This document shows positions 4,515 through 11,757 of a stretch of 17,249 nucleotides of DNA, piece after piece. How positions within the stretch are numbered: the first letter of the stretch is position 1; each line of letters starts with the position of its first letter. Where the stretch lies: contig CAYQKB010000024.1 in the NCBI GenBank assembly GCA_964418085.1, forward strand, positions 1 through 17,249. The letters are read 5' to 3'. Made by a program: the position numbers and the translations under genes. Origin of the DNA: JBBTYG01 sp964418085. Its GTDB lineage: Bacteria; Patescibacteriota; Minisyncoccia; UBA6257; 2-01-FULL-56-20. Below the pieces are notes generated by a model that ran no database searches, had not been told where the DNA came from, and was given only the letters and a program-made list of their open reading frames with translations.

Positions 4515-5300
4515 CTATTTTTTAATCTCAACCAATTTTATTTCTCCCAATCCTTCCACGTGCGGTTTTTTAATTTCTAAATCTTTTTCCCAAAATTGCT
4601 CGTCGTTTAAAAGCTCTATAATGAGCGGCAAATGGCCGTCCTGGGAAAATATCTTCCCGGCGGCTATAAGGAGCGGATAAAAGCGTTTTAAGCAGGTTTT
4701 GGTCGAAGATTGGAGGTCTACGTCCACATATGCGACTCCGATAGGCTCTTTAAAGCCCGGCAGCGTGTCTTCGAACCATCCTTTTATAAATTCGCACGCG
4801 TTTATATCGCCAAATTTTGATACGGCGACCCGGACTTCATCCAGTGATCCTGCGTAATCGCCTTTATTGAAATATGCGGCGCCACCAAAAATATTTTTTT
4901 TGTGTTCTTCGGTATTTTCCGGAATTCCTTCAAATGAATCGAAAACATAGAATTTTTTACCCGTGAGGCGTGCTACGAGACTCAATTTAGCCGTGCTGCC
5001 GCCTTTATACGATCCAGCTTCGACTATAACGGACTCTTTTTGGGGATCAAGCGCCAGAATTGCTGATGCAACCCGAACCATCTCGCCTTCGCTGTGCGGA
5101 CACTCTATTGAATAGGATATTCGATAGAATTTTGCTACGAGCGCAATCCGATTGAAAATATTTGTTTTTATTTTTGTCGTGCGAAATATAAATTTTATGA
5201 TTATGGGAAAATCTTCCGGTAATGATTTTATTTTTCTGTACAGATATAAAATCGGTTTTGGTGTTATAGATTTTATTCTTGATTTTAAAGTTCTCGTCAT
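4515..5300 (-). CDS. TylF/MycF-like class I SAM methyltransferase
   Basis: A 261-residue protein. The SAM-binding motif I is VIVEAGSYKGGSTAKLSL (E94-A-G-S-Y-K-G-G), followed by FYVFDSFEGIPE, the KGWFEDTLP segment and YVDVDLQSSTKTCL, which together match the macrocin-O-methyltransferase (TylF) family. In characterised members an Asp pair binds a divalent metal and the enzyme methylates a sugar hydroxyl; YVDVDL supplies such acidic residues. FSQDGHLP near the end takes the place of the usual DD(Y/W)xxxPG-type segment and may be a divergent or weakened metal site. The substrate is unknown; cell-surface glycan is a reasonable guess. The start lies 11 bases after the CofE-like stop, so it is probably co-transcribed. 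It is flanked by a 16-bp direct repeat, which hints at insertion into the operon. Confidence 0.75.
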   Translation of the reverse strand: MTRTLKSRIKSITPKPILYLYRKIKSLPEDFPIIIKFIFRTTKIKTNIFNRIALVAKFYRISYSIECPHSEGEMVRVASAILALDPQKESVIVEAGSYKGGSTAKLSLVARLTGKKFYVFDSFEGIPENTEEHKKNIFGGAAYFNKGDYAGSLDEVRVAVSKFGDINACEFIKGWFEDTLPGFKEPIGVAYVDVDLQSSTKTCLKRFYPLLIAAGKIFSQDGHLPLIIELLNDEQFWEKDLEIKKPHVEGLGEIKLVEIKK

Positions 5301-5311
5301 TTTCGTTATTT

Positions 5312-5986
5312 TTATGTTATCTGTCGCACAATAATGAATGGAGTCATTTCGTCATCCTGACCCATAGGATTATCTAAGAGTACCAGGCGAGCTGTTTTTT
5401 TGTCTAACGGAACTCCCCTGCTCATCGAAATAATTTCTACATTGATGTTATTGCCGTCGATGATGACCGCAGGAATGTCGATATTTTTTTCGATATCCTC
5501 GCACACTTTTTCCGGATCTTTTGGAGGCAATGCGGCATATTGGTTATAAGGATACATTGAAGCGGGATTAAAACCGTCTATTTCCGATATGCGATGACCC
5601 GCAATGCGCCAGAACCAGCCATGGATGCCAATTGCCTTCCCTATCGTGCCTATTGCTACTGCGACAAGCATGCGCGGCGTGCCTGCGAGCTCTACGGCGA
5701 GCTGCATTTTCTCGGGCTTTGAAAACCCGATGTCATTCGGATATTTTTTAACACCTTTTACGATGAGTTTTGCCAGCCAGCCGGCTTTGACGGTTGAGAT
5801 GTGGCGGACGTTGTTTTGACAGACGGAAACGACTTTCTCCGAAATTGCGACCCAATCCCCTTTCTGTATTTGCGGCACGGCATATTTTTTAAGAAGATCC
5901 GCCAAACTTTCCCCAAATTTAATGAGATGAGTTTTCACCGGAATCCGTTCGTAATTTTTATTTTCAACGGTGATAATTTTTTCCAT
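5312..5986 (-). CDS. CofE-like (F420-0:gamma-glutamyl ligase domain) protein
   Basis: A 224-residue protein resembling the F420-0:gamma-glutamyl ligase fold. The N-terminal part has VKTHLIKFGESLADLLKKYA, GDWVAISEKVVSVCQ (the ligase-type 'K-x-V-S' segment) and the C-terminal part ISMSRGVPLDKKTARLVLLDNPMGQDDEMTPF. Known CofE enzymes add glutamate to F420-0 using GTP; nothing else for F420 synthesis is here, so an amide-ligase role on another substrate is more likely in this lineage. The middle (AIGIHGWFWRIAGHRISEID) is unlike characterised CofE and may set the substrate. The ATG follows the stop of the zinc-ribbon gene with no gap (EVM-stop-ATG), showing tight translational coupling to the Cys-rich cluster. 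Confidence 0.7.
   Translation of the reverse strand: MEKIITVENKNYERIPVKTHLIKFGESLADLLKKYAVPQIQKGDWVAISEKVVSVCQNNVRHISTVKAGWLAKLIVKGVKKYPNDIGFSKPEKMQLAVELAGTPRMLVAVAIGTIGKAIGIHGWFWRIAGHRISEIDGFNPASMYPYNQYAALPPKDPEKVCEDIEKNIDIPAVIIDGNNINVEIISMSRGVPLDKKTARLVLLDNPMGQDDEMTPFIIVRQIT
5318..5333. repeat. 16-bp direct repeat, right copy
   Basis: TATCTGTCGCACAATA, identical to 4374-4389. On the minus strand it encodes the last residues of the CofE-like protein (IVRQI), so this is probably the original copy and the other a duplicate of the gene end. Confidence 0.75.
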
Positions 5987-7693
5987 TTACATTACTTCTT
6001 CAAGATAACATTTTTTACATAGGATAGTAGGAACTTCGTTTTTGGGGTGATTGGTTTCGAATTTAATTCCACATTTTGAGCAAGTCCGTTTGAATGTGCG
6101 GAAATTTTTTATCCACTCGTTAAATTTTATGCTGATGCGGCAGAATGGGCATTCGTGTGGGAGCGGCAGATTCATCGATTTCAAAAAAACGAATTCCATT
6201 TGGATTATTTTGAATCCCCTGCCGCAAGATCTGCAGGATATGGTTTCTTTGAGTATGTCTGGCTGGGCGTCTTTTATATTGTCGGGAAGAACATCTGCCT
6301 TTTTGGTGATCTTATATTCGTATGCATCTGGTTCCCGCCAGAGAAGACCCTGCGAAATAATTTCTTCCTTCGAGCGAGGAAAGAAGTCTTGGGCAAGCGT
6401 TGCGTTTCGAGGAAATGGACTCAACTCCGGCGGGAAAAATTCTCCGTAGCGGTATATATGTCCTGCGACGCTTGCGTAGGGCATTTCGTCCATATGCTTA
6501 ATGATTTTTGTTTTCAACGCTTCGAATTCTTCTTTAGAATATCGCTTATTTAAAATGCAGTATTCCCCTTTCTTGGTGGACACACAGCCGAAATGATGGG
6601 ACCCGCCGGTCGAAAGTTTACAGTATTCCGAGTCATAAAGTGAGATACCTGATTCTTGGCAAAATTTTACACGCGAGACATCCTCTCCTACGACGCAACA
6701 TTCGTACGATAATTCCATATTGTTTCCCCAGCACGTAATGTCGTAGGAATCTTTAGTCCCGCCAAACGGAGTCCAGAAGACATATCGGCAATTTTCGGCA
6801 TATCCTATTTCGGAGCAATCTTTACAGTTTTTTGATCGAAACACATAGTTGCCGGTGGTATTTACGGAATAATCATCGAAGCGGGGTTTTGGTGGAAACT
6901 TTTTCCAATGCTCATGCGCGAGTCGCTTGGCTTCTTGATATGTTTTATATGAACCGATGTCCCACTTTTTAATTTCTTTAAAATATTCTTCTTTTGTATA
7001 TGGCTTATTAAAAATATAATATTTCTTATTGCGGAGATTTGCCGAGCCAAAACAATCTTGGCAATTTATACAGTCGCGGGTAAATACACAATTAATTGAT
7101 TCAATGGTGTTGATTGTGCCTATACATTTGCTATTTTTAAACGCGTTTCGGCAATCGTAGCTTTGCTCACAAAAATCGAGGGCGGAGCAATCGAATACAC
7201 GTTGCGAGTGAATGACCGTTGTTCCATACGCGCAATCTTCATTTCTCTCCGCGTTAAAGAGCAAATAACAATTTTTAAGATATCCTGCATGGTTGTTGTA
7301 TGGAGATGTGTCGACACATTCGAGTCCTATTGAGAGCCCTAGGAGCGGAACGGTGCTCCAGAGCTCATTGAATTGTTCAAAAAATGGTTTTGAAAAGTCG
7401 TACTCGCGGCCATAGCTAAACGGATCCCATTTGTCGGACCACCAGCATTCGGCGCAATAGACTTTACGCGGTGATTCGGGCGGATACATCGAAAGCTTTT
7501 CTTTTTTACAGAGATCACAAACACGTTTATAGAGCGTACGAAGGTTAAAAAATGAGAGTCGCCGTTCAAATCTACACTTCGGGCAAAAAGTTGGTGGCGG
7601 AACACTTACCTTTTTATAGAAATCAAAATCCTCGGGTTCGATGATGAATTCGTTTTTACAATTCTGGCAGATTTTTGTTTCGGATGCGGGCAT
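5987..7693 (-). CDS. Cys-rich zinc-ribbon / solenoid protein, paralogue 1
   Basis: A 568-residue cytoplasmic protein (no signal peptide), function unknown. Part 1 (residues 5-90) is a zinc module with C9/C12, C37/C40, C59/C62 and C80/C83, containing DFDFYKKVSVPPPTFCPKCR and YCAECWW. Next comes a Cys-rich solenoid-like part (about 125-215: NCYLLFNAERNEDCAYG..., DFCEQSYDC, CINCQDCFG) ending in NLRNKKYYIFNKPYTKEEY. A second such part follows and ends GEYCILNKRYSKEEFEAL, then YGEFFPPELSPFPRN. The C-terminus (485-568) repeats the first zinc module: C487/C490, C515/C518, C538/C541, C559/C562. The spacings 24-18-17 and 24-19-17 match almost exactly, so the protein is internally duplicated. Each end probably binds two zinc ions. 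The start follows paralogue 2 by 12 bases; the CofE-like gene follows directly. Confidence 0.75.
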   Translation of the reverse strand: MPASETKICQNCKNEFIIEPEDFDFYKKVSVPPPTFCPKCRFERRLSFFNLRTLYKRVCDLCKKEKLSMYPPESPRKVYCAECWWSDKWDPFSYGREYDFSKPFFEQFNELWSTVPLLGLSIGLECVDTSPYNNHAGYLKNCYLLFNAERNEDCAYGTTVIHSQRVFDCSALDFCEQSYDCRNAFKNSKCIGTINTIESINCVFTRDCINCQDCFGSANLRNKKYYIFNKPYTKEEYFKEIKKWDIGSYKTYQEAKRLAHEHWKKFPPKPRFDDYSVNTTGNYVFRSKNCKDCSEIGYAENCRYVFWTPFGGTKDSYDITCWGNNMELSYECCVVGEDVSRVKFCQESGISLYDSEYCKLSTGGSHHFGCVSTKKGEYCILNKRYSKEEFEALKTKIIKHMDEMPYASVAGHIYRYGEFFPPELSPFPRNATLAQDFFPRSKEEIISQGLLWREPDAYEYKITKKADVLPDNIKDAQPDILKETISCRSCGRGFKIIQMEFVFLKSMNLPLPHECPFCRISIKFNEWIKNFRTFKRTCSKCGIKFETNHPKNEVPTILCKKCYLEEVM

Positions 7694-7705
7694 TGGTAAA
7701 ATATT

Positions 7706-9409
7706 TTATACAACTTCAGCTTCATAGCATTTTTCACAATATAGAATTTCCAGCCGATCGGGAGCGTAGGGAGTCTGAATATCTTTTCCACACTTTGCAC
7801 ATGTACGGTTATAGAGTTTGATTGGATCCATTTTTGCAAAACGCTTGTTCTCGCGGCATTTTGGGCATTCATGCGGAAGTGGAATTCCCATCTTTCGCAT
7901 AAGCGCGAGCTCCCCTGATACGATTTTATATGACCGATTACAGTTCGCGCAGGCAATTACTTCGGATAGAATCGTGTCATTTGTGTCGCCAATAGTTTCG
8001 GGCAATTTTGTAGCTGGAATTGTACTGGCAATGGTTGGATTCTCTGTGTCATCCCAAGAATATCCCGCCGCGGCCGCTTGTTCCCGAGTTTTTGGAAAGA
8101 AGCGCATAGCATTGGATTTATTGTATGGAAATGGACTAAACTCCGGTGGAAAAAATTCTCCATACAAATATGGCTGTCCACTTTTTGCCACATACGGAGT
8201 TTTTTTCATATCCTCGATGATTCGCAACTTAAGTGTTTCAAATTCTTCTTTTGTATATGATTTATTTAAAATACAATATTGCTTGCGCTTGAGATTTGCG
8301 CAGCCGAGATTATTCTTTCCTGCAATAGTCCATGTAGAATATTCCACATTAAAACTATCAGGCCAACATTCCGAAGAGAATTTTACTGAATTGGAATTTT
8401 CTCCGACGACCGAACATTCGTAGATACGCGTAGCGTTATTACCCCAGCCGGAATAATCCCAGCACTCTTTCGCTGGTTTTACGGTGATAAACTGGCACCA
8501 CTTACAATCCTCCGCTCCATTCGCGAGATACATTTCCTTCGCATTTTTGGATTCAAATATATAATCACCAGAAACATTCACGTTTAGCGAGTGACCCTTG
8601 TATGCTCGATACGGAAGCGTGTGCCAAAATTTGGCAACTTCTTTTGTTACTGCTTGTAAGCCGGACCAGGTATCGAGTTTCAAATCTTTAATTCGTTTGG
8701 CATATTCCTCTTTTGAATACTGGATGTTAAAAATACGATATTGGGCGCCTCGCAGATTCACGCACCCCACACAATTTTGACAATTGTAGCAATTTCGAGA
8801 AAACCACACATCAATGCAATTATCGCATTCTTCAGAAAAGAATGTTCTATAGCAATGCCCCAAGCCGATTGATTCATAGCAAAATTCTGACCAATACCCG
8901 CGAATGCAATCGGAGCTGTTTTTGAGTGTATTGAGAAGCGAAGAATAGTAGGCCATTTCGCAAAAATCTGCCCAGAAAATCATATAACAATCCTTTGACC
9001 AGGCGAGAGCATTCGCATATTCGCAATTCGTGAGGCTTGTGTATAAACTCGTGAGCGCGGCGTAGGGTGTCTTTTCTTGGAGCTCTTTGACTTGTTCTAG
9101 AAATGACCGATTAGGATCGTAATCCATTGCATATTCAGTTCCATCCCAATCATCCGCCCACCAGCACGGCTGGCAGTAGATCGTGTGCTTATTTTGTGAC
9201 GAATATACTGAAAGAGTTCGCTTGCCGCATTTATCGCATGTACGCCAAAAGAGATTCCAGGTATTTTCGTATGAAAATCGTCGTGTTGTTCGGCACGTTG
9301 GGCACCACGTCGGCGGCGGGACCGACATCTTCTTATAGAAATCAAAATCTTGCGCGTCGATTAGGAATTTGCTTTTACAATTCTGGCACGTTTTTGTTTC
9401 ACTGTTCAT
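7706..9409 (-). CDS. Cys-rich zinc-ribbon / solenoid protein, paralogue 2
   Basis: A 567-residue paralogue with the same plan, starting MNSETKTCQNC. The N-terminal zinc cysteines are C8/C11, C36/C39, C58/C61 and C79/C82; the C-terminal ones are C487/C490, C515/C518, C537/C540 and C558/C561. The gaps are 24, 18 and 17 in both modules, a perfect internal repeat. The middle keeps GCVNLRGAQYRIFNIQYSKEEY and GCANLKRKQYCILNKSYTKEEF, the two closing motifs, and YGEFFPPEFSPFPYN. Its solenoid cysteines and aromatic residues (NCEYANALAWSKDCYMIFW, SEFCYESIGLGHCYRTFF) differ from its neighbours, so the three copies have diverged well past recent duplication. The ATG overlaps the stop of paralogue 3 by four bases (ATGA), giving coupled translation. 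I cannot assign a function; metal binding or protein assembly are the obvious options. Confidence 0.75.
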   Translation of the reverse strand: MNSETKTCQNCKSKFLIDAQDFDFYKKMSVPPPTWCPTCRTTRRFSYENTWNLFWRTCDKCGKRTLSVYSSQNKHTIYCQPCWWADDWDGTEYAMDYDPNRSFLEQVKELQEKTPYAALTSLYTSLTNCEYANALAWSKDCYMIFWADFCEMAYYSSLLNTLKNSSDCIRGYWSEFCYESIGLGHCYRTFFSEECDNCIDVWFSRNCYNCQNCVGCVNLRGAQYRIFNIQYSKEEYAKRIKDLKLDTWSGLQAVTKEVAKFWHTLPYRAYKGHSLNVNVSGDYIFESKNAKEMYLANGAEDCKWCQFITVKPAKECWDYSGWGNNATRIYECSVVGENSNSVKFSSECWPDSFNVEYSTWTIAGKNNLGCANLKRKQYCILNKSYTKEEFETLKLRIIEDMKKTPYVAKSGQPYLYGEFFPPEFSPFPYNKSNAMRFFPKTREQAAAAGYSWDDTENPTIASTIPATKLPETIGDTNDTILSEVIACANCNRSYKIVSGELALMRKMGIPLPHECPKCRENKRFAKMDPIKLYNRTCAKCGKDIQTPYAPDRLEILYCEKCYEAEVV

Positions 9410-11193
9410 GCGATTTCGCTATTATAGCATTGCTCGCAATAAATTATTTTATGCTGATCCAGGCTATACGTAGTTTCGAATGTATTTGGGCATAAGGAAT
9501 CTTCGTGAAAATGTTTACTCGTATTTACATAGACTTTATTTTGAGAAGTTTTGCCAGCGCAGCTACATTCACGTTTAGTTGGAAAGAGTGATATATTATT
9601 TTCACGGAATTTTTCGTAATGCCTGCAATTCGGACACAGTCGGGGCAGTGGGACATTGAGACGGCGATAAAATTCAAGCTCTTGCGGGATTATCTTGAAA
9701 GCTGTTGAGCATTGCTCTGTGCAAGTGGCTCTGTGTTCGCATTCGATAACATCTTTGAGAATTTGATCGGATGCCTCTTTTATGGAATCCGGTAAATCTT
9801 TCACGCTTTTGGTTATTTCATATTTTCGCGATTCGGGATCTCTCCACTCAAATCCTTTTGCAAGGATTTCTTCTTTGGTGAGCGGAAAAATCTTTTGTGC
9901 AAAGGAATCGTTGTACGGGAAAGCGGAAATTTCCGGCGGGAAGAACTCTCCGTATTTGTAGACACGGCCTTTTGTGTCAACGTATGGCATATCGTTCATA
10001 TGTTTTTTGATTTTGGGGATAAGCGCTTCGTATTCTTCTTTTGTATACTGTTTATTCAAAATACAGTACTCCTTGTTGCGAAGACTTACACATCCGAATA
10101 AATTAGAATTTCGGGCCAAAATATTCCAAGAATATTCCACATTGAATGCTTCCGACCAACAATCAAAGCTGAACTTAAAATTATTTTGTCCATCTCCAGA
10201 ACCCATGCATTCATACACTCGCGCTACTCCCCTGCCCCACATAGTGAGATCGTAGCAGTCTTTCGCAGGCGCAATAAAAAGATATTGGCAAAACTTACAA
10301 TCTTCTGCGCCCGTAACTTCGTAGCAGGAAAAAGCATTTTTTGAATTCGAAATATAGTTACCCGATACAGCTGCGTTATGAGTGCCTTCCATATACCGCT
10401 TCGGAAGCTTTTGGGTGAGTTCAATCACCTTCTTCTGTATCTCTTGTACTGCTGTATATGAAGAGGTGTTAAACTCTTTTAATTTTTCCGAATATTCTTT
10501 TTTTGAGTACGGTTGGTTAAAGATATAGTTACTCTTATTTCGAAGATTTACACAACCAAAACAATCCGTGCATCCCCGTAAATTCTTTGAGAACCATACA
10601 TCCGCACACTCATGGCAATCACTCGAAAAGAAAACCTTAGAACATTTAAATAAGTTTCGGCTGTTATAGCAGAGCTCGCACAGATCCGCCATATACATAT
10701 CGATGCAATTCTTGCTGCGCTCGAGGCATGTCGAATAGGCGGAGTCTTCGTTATAATCCGAATTAAACAGGAGATAACAATTTTTACAATACGAAGCGAT
10801 GTTGCAATAATCGCTGTTGATCATTGTTGAATACATAGTTTGAGGTCCGAAGTCGGGAACTTTTTTGGAGAGTTCTTTTAGCTGCTCAAAGAAGGGTCGA
10901 GAAAAATCGTATGTTTGCCCGTAATCCAACGCTTCGTATTTATCAGACCACCAACATTTTTGACAGTACACGGGCCGATCTGCGTTTGCGGGAAAAATTG
11001 AGAGGGTCTCATTGTGGCATAAATCACACGTGCGTTTGTAAAGCGTGCGTTCATTAAAAAACATCATCCTGCGCTGCATTCGACACGGAGGGCACCACGT
11101 GGGTGCCGGGACCTCGATTTTTTTATAAAAATCGAAGTCTGCCGGCTCGATGATAAACTCACCTCTACAGTTTTGACATGTGCGTTTATCCAT
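9406..11193 (-). CDS. Cys-rich zinc-ribbon / solenoid protein, paralogue 3
   Basis: A 595-residue paralogue from the ATG at 11193 (MDKRTCQNCRGEFIIEP). The N-terminal zinc cysteines are C6/C9, C34/C37, C56/C59 and C77/C80, with the family spacing 24-18-17. The two closing motifs are GCVNLRNKSNYIFNQPYSKKEY and GCVSLRNKEYCILNKQYTKEEY. The C-terminal module is altered: it opens CEHRATCTEQCSTAFKIIP with additional cysteines, and the third pair is C-x-C (543/545), followed by an insert with HFHEDSLC before the final YCEQC. It may bind metal differently or hold one more ion. An in-frame ATG at 11265 would add 24 residues, but those are encoded by the palindromic repeat at 11202-11272 and have no family counterpart, so I prefer 11193. 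It is the first paralogue in transcription order. Confidence 0.75.
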   Translation of the reverse strand: MDKRTCQNCRGEFIIEPADFDFYKKIEVPAPTWCPPCRMQRRMMFFNERTLYKRTCDLCHNETLSIFPANADRPVYCQKCWWSDKYEALDYGQTYDFSRPFFEQLKELSKKVPDFGPQTMYSTMINSDYCNIASYCKNCYLLFNSDYNEDSAYSTCLERSKNCIDMYMADLCELCYNSRNLFKCSKVFFSSDCHECADVWFSKNLRGCTDCFGCVNLRNKSNYIFNQPYSKKEYSEKLKEFNTSSYTAVQEIQKKVIELTQKLPKRYMEGTHNAAVSGNYISNSKNAFSCYEVTGAEDCKFCQYLFIAPAKDCYDLTMWGRGVARVYECMGSGDGQNNFKFSFDCWSEAFNVEYSWNILARNSNLFGCVSLRNKEYCILNKQYTKEEYEALIPKIKKHMNDMPYVDTKGRVYKYGEFFPPEISAFPYNDSFAQKIFPLTKEEILAKGFEWRDPESRKYEITKSVKDLPDSIKEASDQILKDVIECEHRATCTEQCSTAFKIIPQELEFYRRLNVPLPRLCPNCRHYEKFRENNISLFPTKRECSCAGKTSQNKVYVNTSKHFHEDSLCPNTFETTYSLDQHKIIYCEQCYNSEIA

Positions 11194-11302
11194 TGAAGTT
11201 TTGTCCCGATCCCGTTGCGGGATCGTGGATCCTCGGTTTATCACTGCGCTTTGCGCAGGATACATCGGGACAGTTTTGGCAATGTTTGGTTTCTGAATTC
11301 AT
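11186..11302 (-). pseudogene. Orphaned start of a fourth zinc-ribbon copy
   Basis: An ATG at 11302-11300 opens MNSETKHCQNC, nearly identical to the first 11 residues of paralogue 2 (MNSETKTCQNC). At the tenth codon or so it runs into the repeat 11202-11272 and, out of the family frame, ends at TAA 11188-11186 after 38 residues. It lies 3 bases after the stop of the small exported protein. It looks like the remnant of a family gene start cut by repeat insertion or by recombination between copies. Translation of this short frame could still couple the downstream ATG at 11193. Confidence 0.6.
11202..11272. repeat. Palindromic repeat element at the paralogue 3 start
   Basis: A 71-bp element with 9-bp inverted ends TGTCCCGAT (11202-11210) and ATCGGGACA (11264-11272). 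Hairpin 1 is CGATCCCG-TTG-CGGGATCG (11207-11225) and hairpin 2 is CTGCGC-TTT-GCGCAG (11244-11258), with TCCTCG between them. This plan is the same as in the elements at 235-319 and 3711-3829, though the bases differ, so it may be a distant member or another family. Confidence 0.7.
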
Positions 11303-11305
11303 TTT

Positions 11306-11713
11306 TTATTTTGCGCCTGACTTTGTTCCAAAGAATCCGTCCTTGATGAAATTGAAAAGATATTCGGAAATTTGTGAGAAGAAATTTGTTGTTGCGGTAA
11401 GCGCTCGTTTCAAACTTGGCGGAATAAATTGAGCAAGCCATCCGCGGATTGAACCCACGAATTTAATTCCCTCACCTATTGTCGAGTGTATATCTGCAGT
11501 AATCTTTTCGAAGAACGGTTCCGCAATATTCGCTGTGTCACGCCACACTTCCGTCATGAAATCCACAATTGCGCTCCACGCGTTTTGCCCGGACTGAGCA
11601 ATACTTTCAGGGATCATGCTGTTTATATCCGCCGCGTGAGAGACCGGCGGAATTATCGCTATAGAAAAAGATAGAATTGCGACCGCGACTGCAAAAACTT
11701 TTTTTCCGATCAT
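11306..11713 (-). CDS. Small exported protein of unknown function, 135 aa
   Basis: The protein starts MIGKKVFAVAVAILSFSIA and has a classical signal peptide with a likely type I cleavage after VSHA (residue 27, A-x-A-like), so it should leave the cytoplasm. The mature part is about 108 residues, mostly helical and amphipathic: AWSAIVDFMTEVWRDTANIA, then a Gly-Ile-rich stretch (IGEGIKFVGSIRGWLAQFIP), then ALTATTNFFSQISEYLFNFI, ending GTKSGAK. There are no cysteines in the mature part and no domain I know. It could associate with the membrane surface or form a pore-like assembly, but that is a guess from helix character. It lies 44 bases after the M23 peptidase and just before the Cys-rich cluster. 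A TATATA box 7 bases before the ATG suggests its own leaderless promoter. Confidence 0.7.
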   Translation of the reverse strand: MIGKKVFAVAVAILSFSIAIIPPVSHAADINSMIPESIAQSGQNAWSAIVDFMTEVWRDTANIAEPFFEKITADIHSTIGEGIKFVGSIRGWLAQFIPPSLKRALTATTNFFSQISEYLFNFIKDGFFGTKSGAK

Positions 11714-11720
11714 GTATTGT

Positions 11721-11726
11721 TATATA
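11721..11726 (-). promoter_or_regulatory. -10 box for the small exported protein (near-leaderless)
   Basis: On the minus strand: TATATA, seven bases (ACAATAC), then the ATG at 11713. The -35 is weak. Confidence 0.4.
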
Positions 11727-11757
11727 GTGCAGTCAATAATCTTTTTTACCGGCGACG

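Noticed and set aside
11194..11265. Longer start for paralogue 3 at 11265, adding 24 residues
   Set aside because: The added residues are translated from the palindromic repeat and have no counterpart in the other two paralogues; MDKRTCQNC at 11193 matches the family start.
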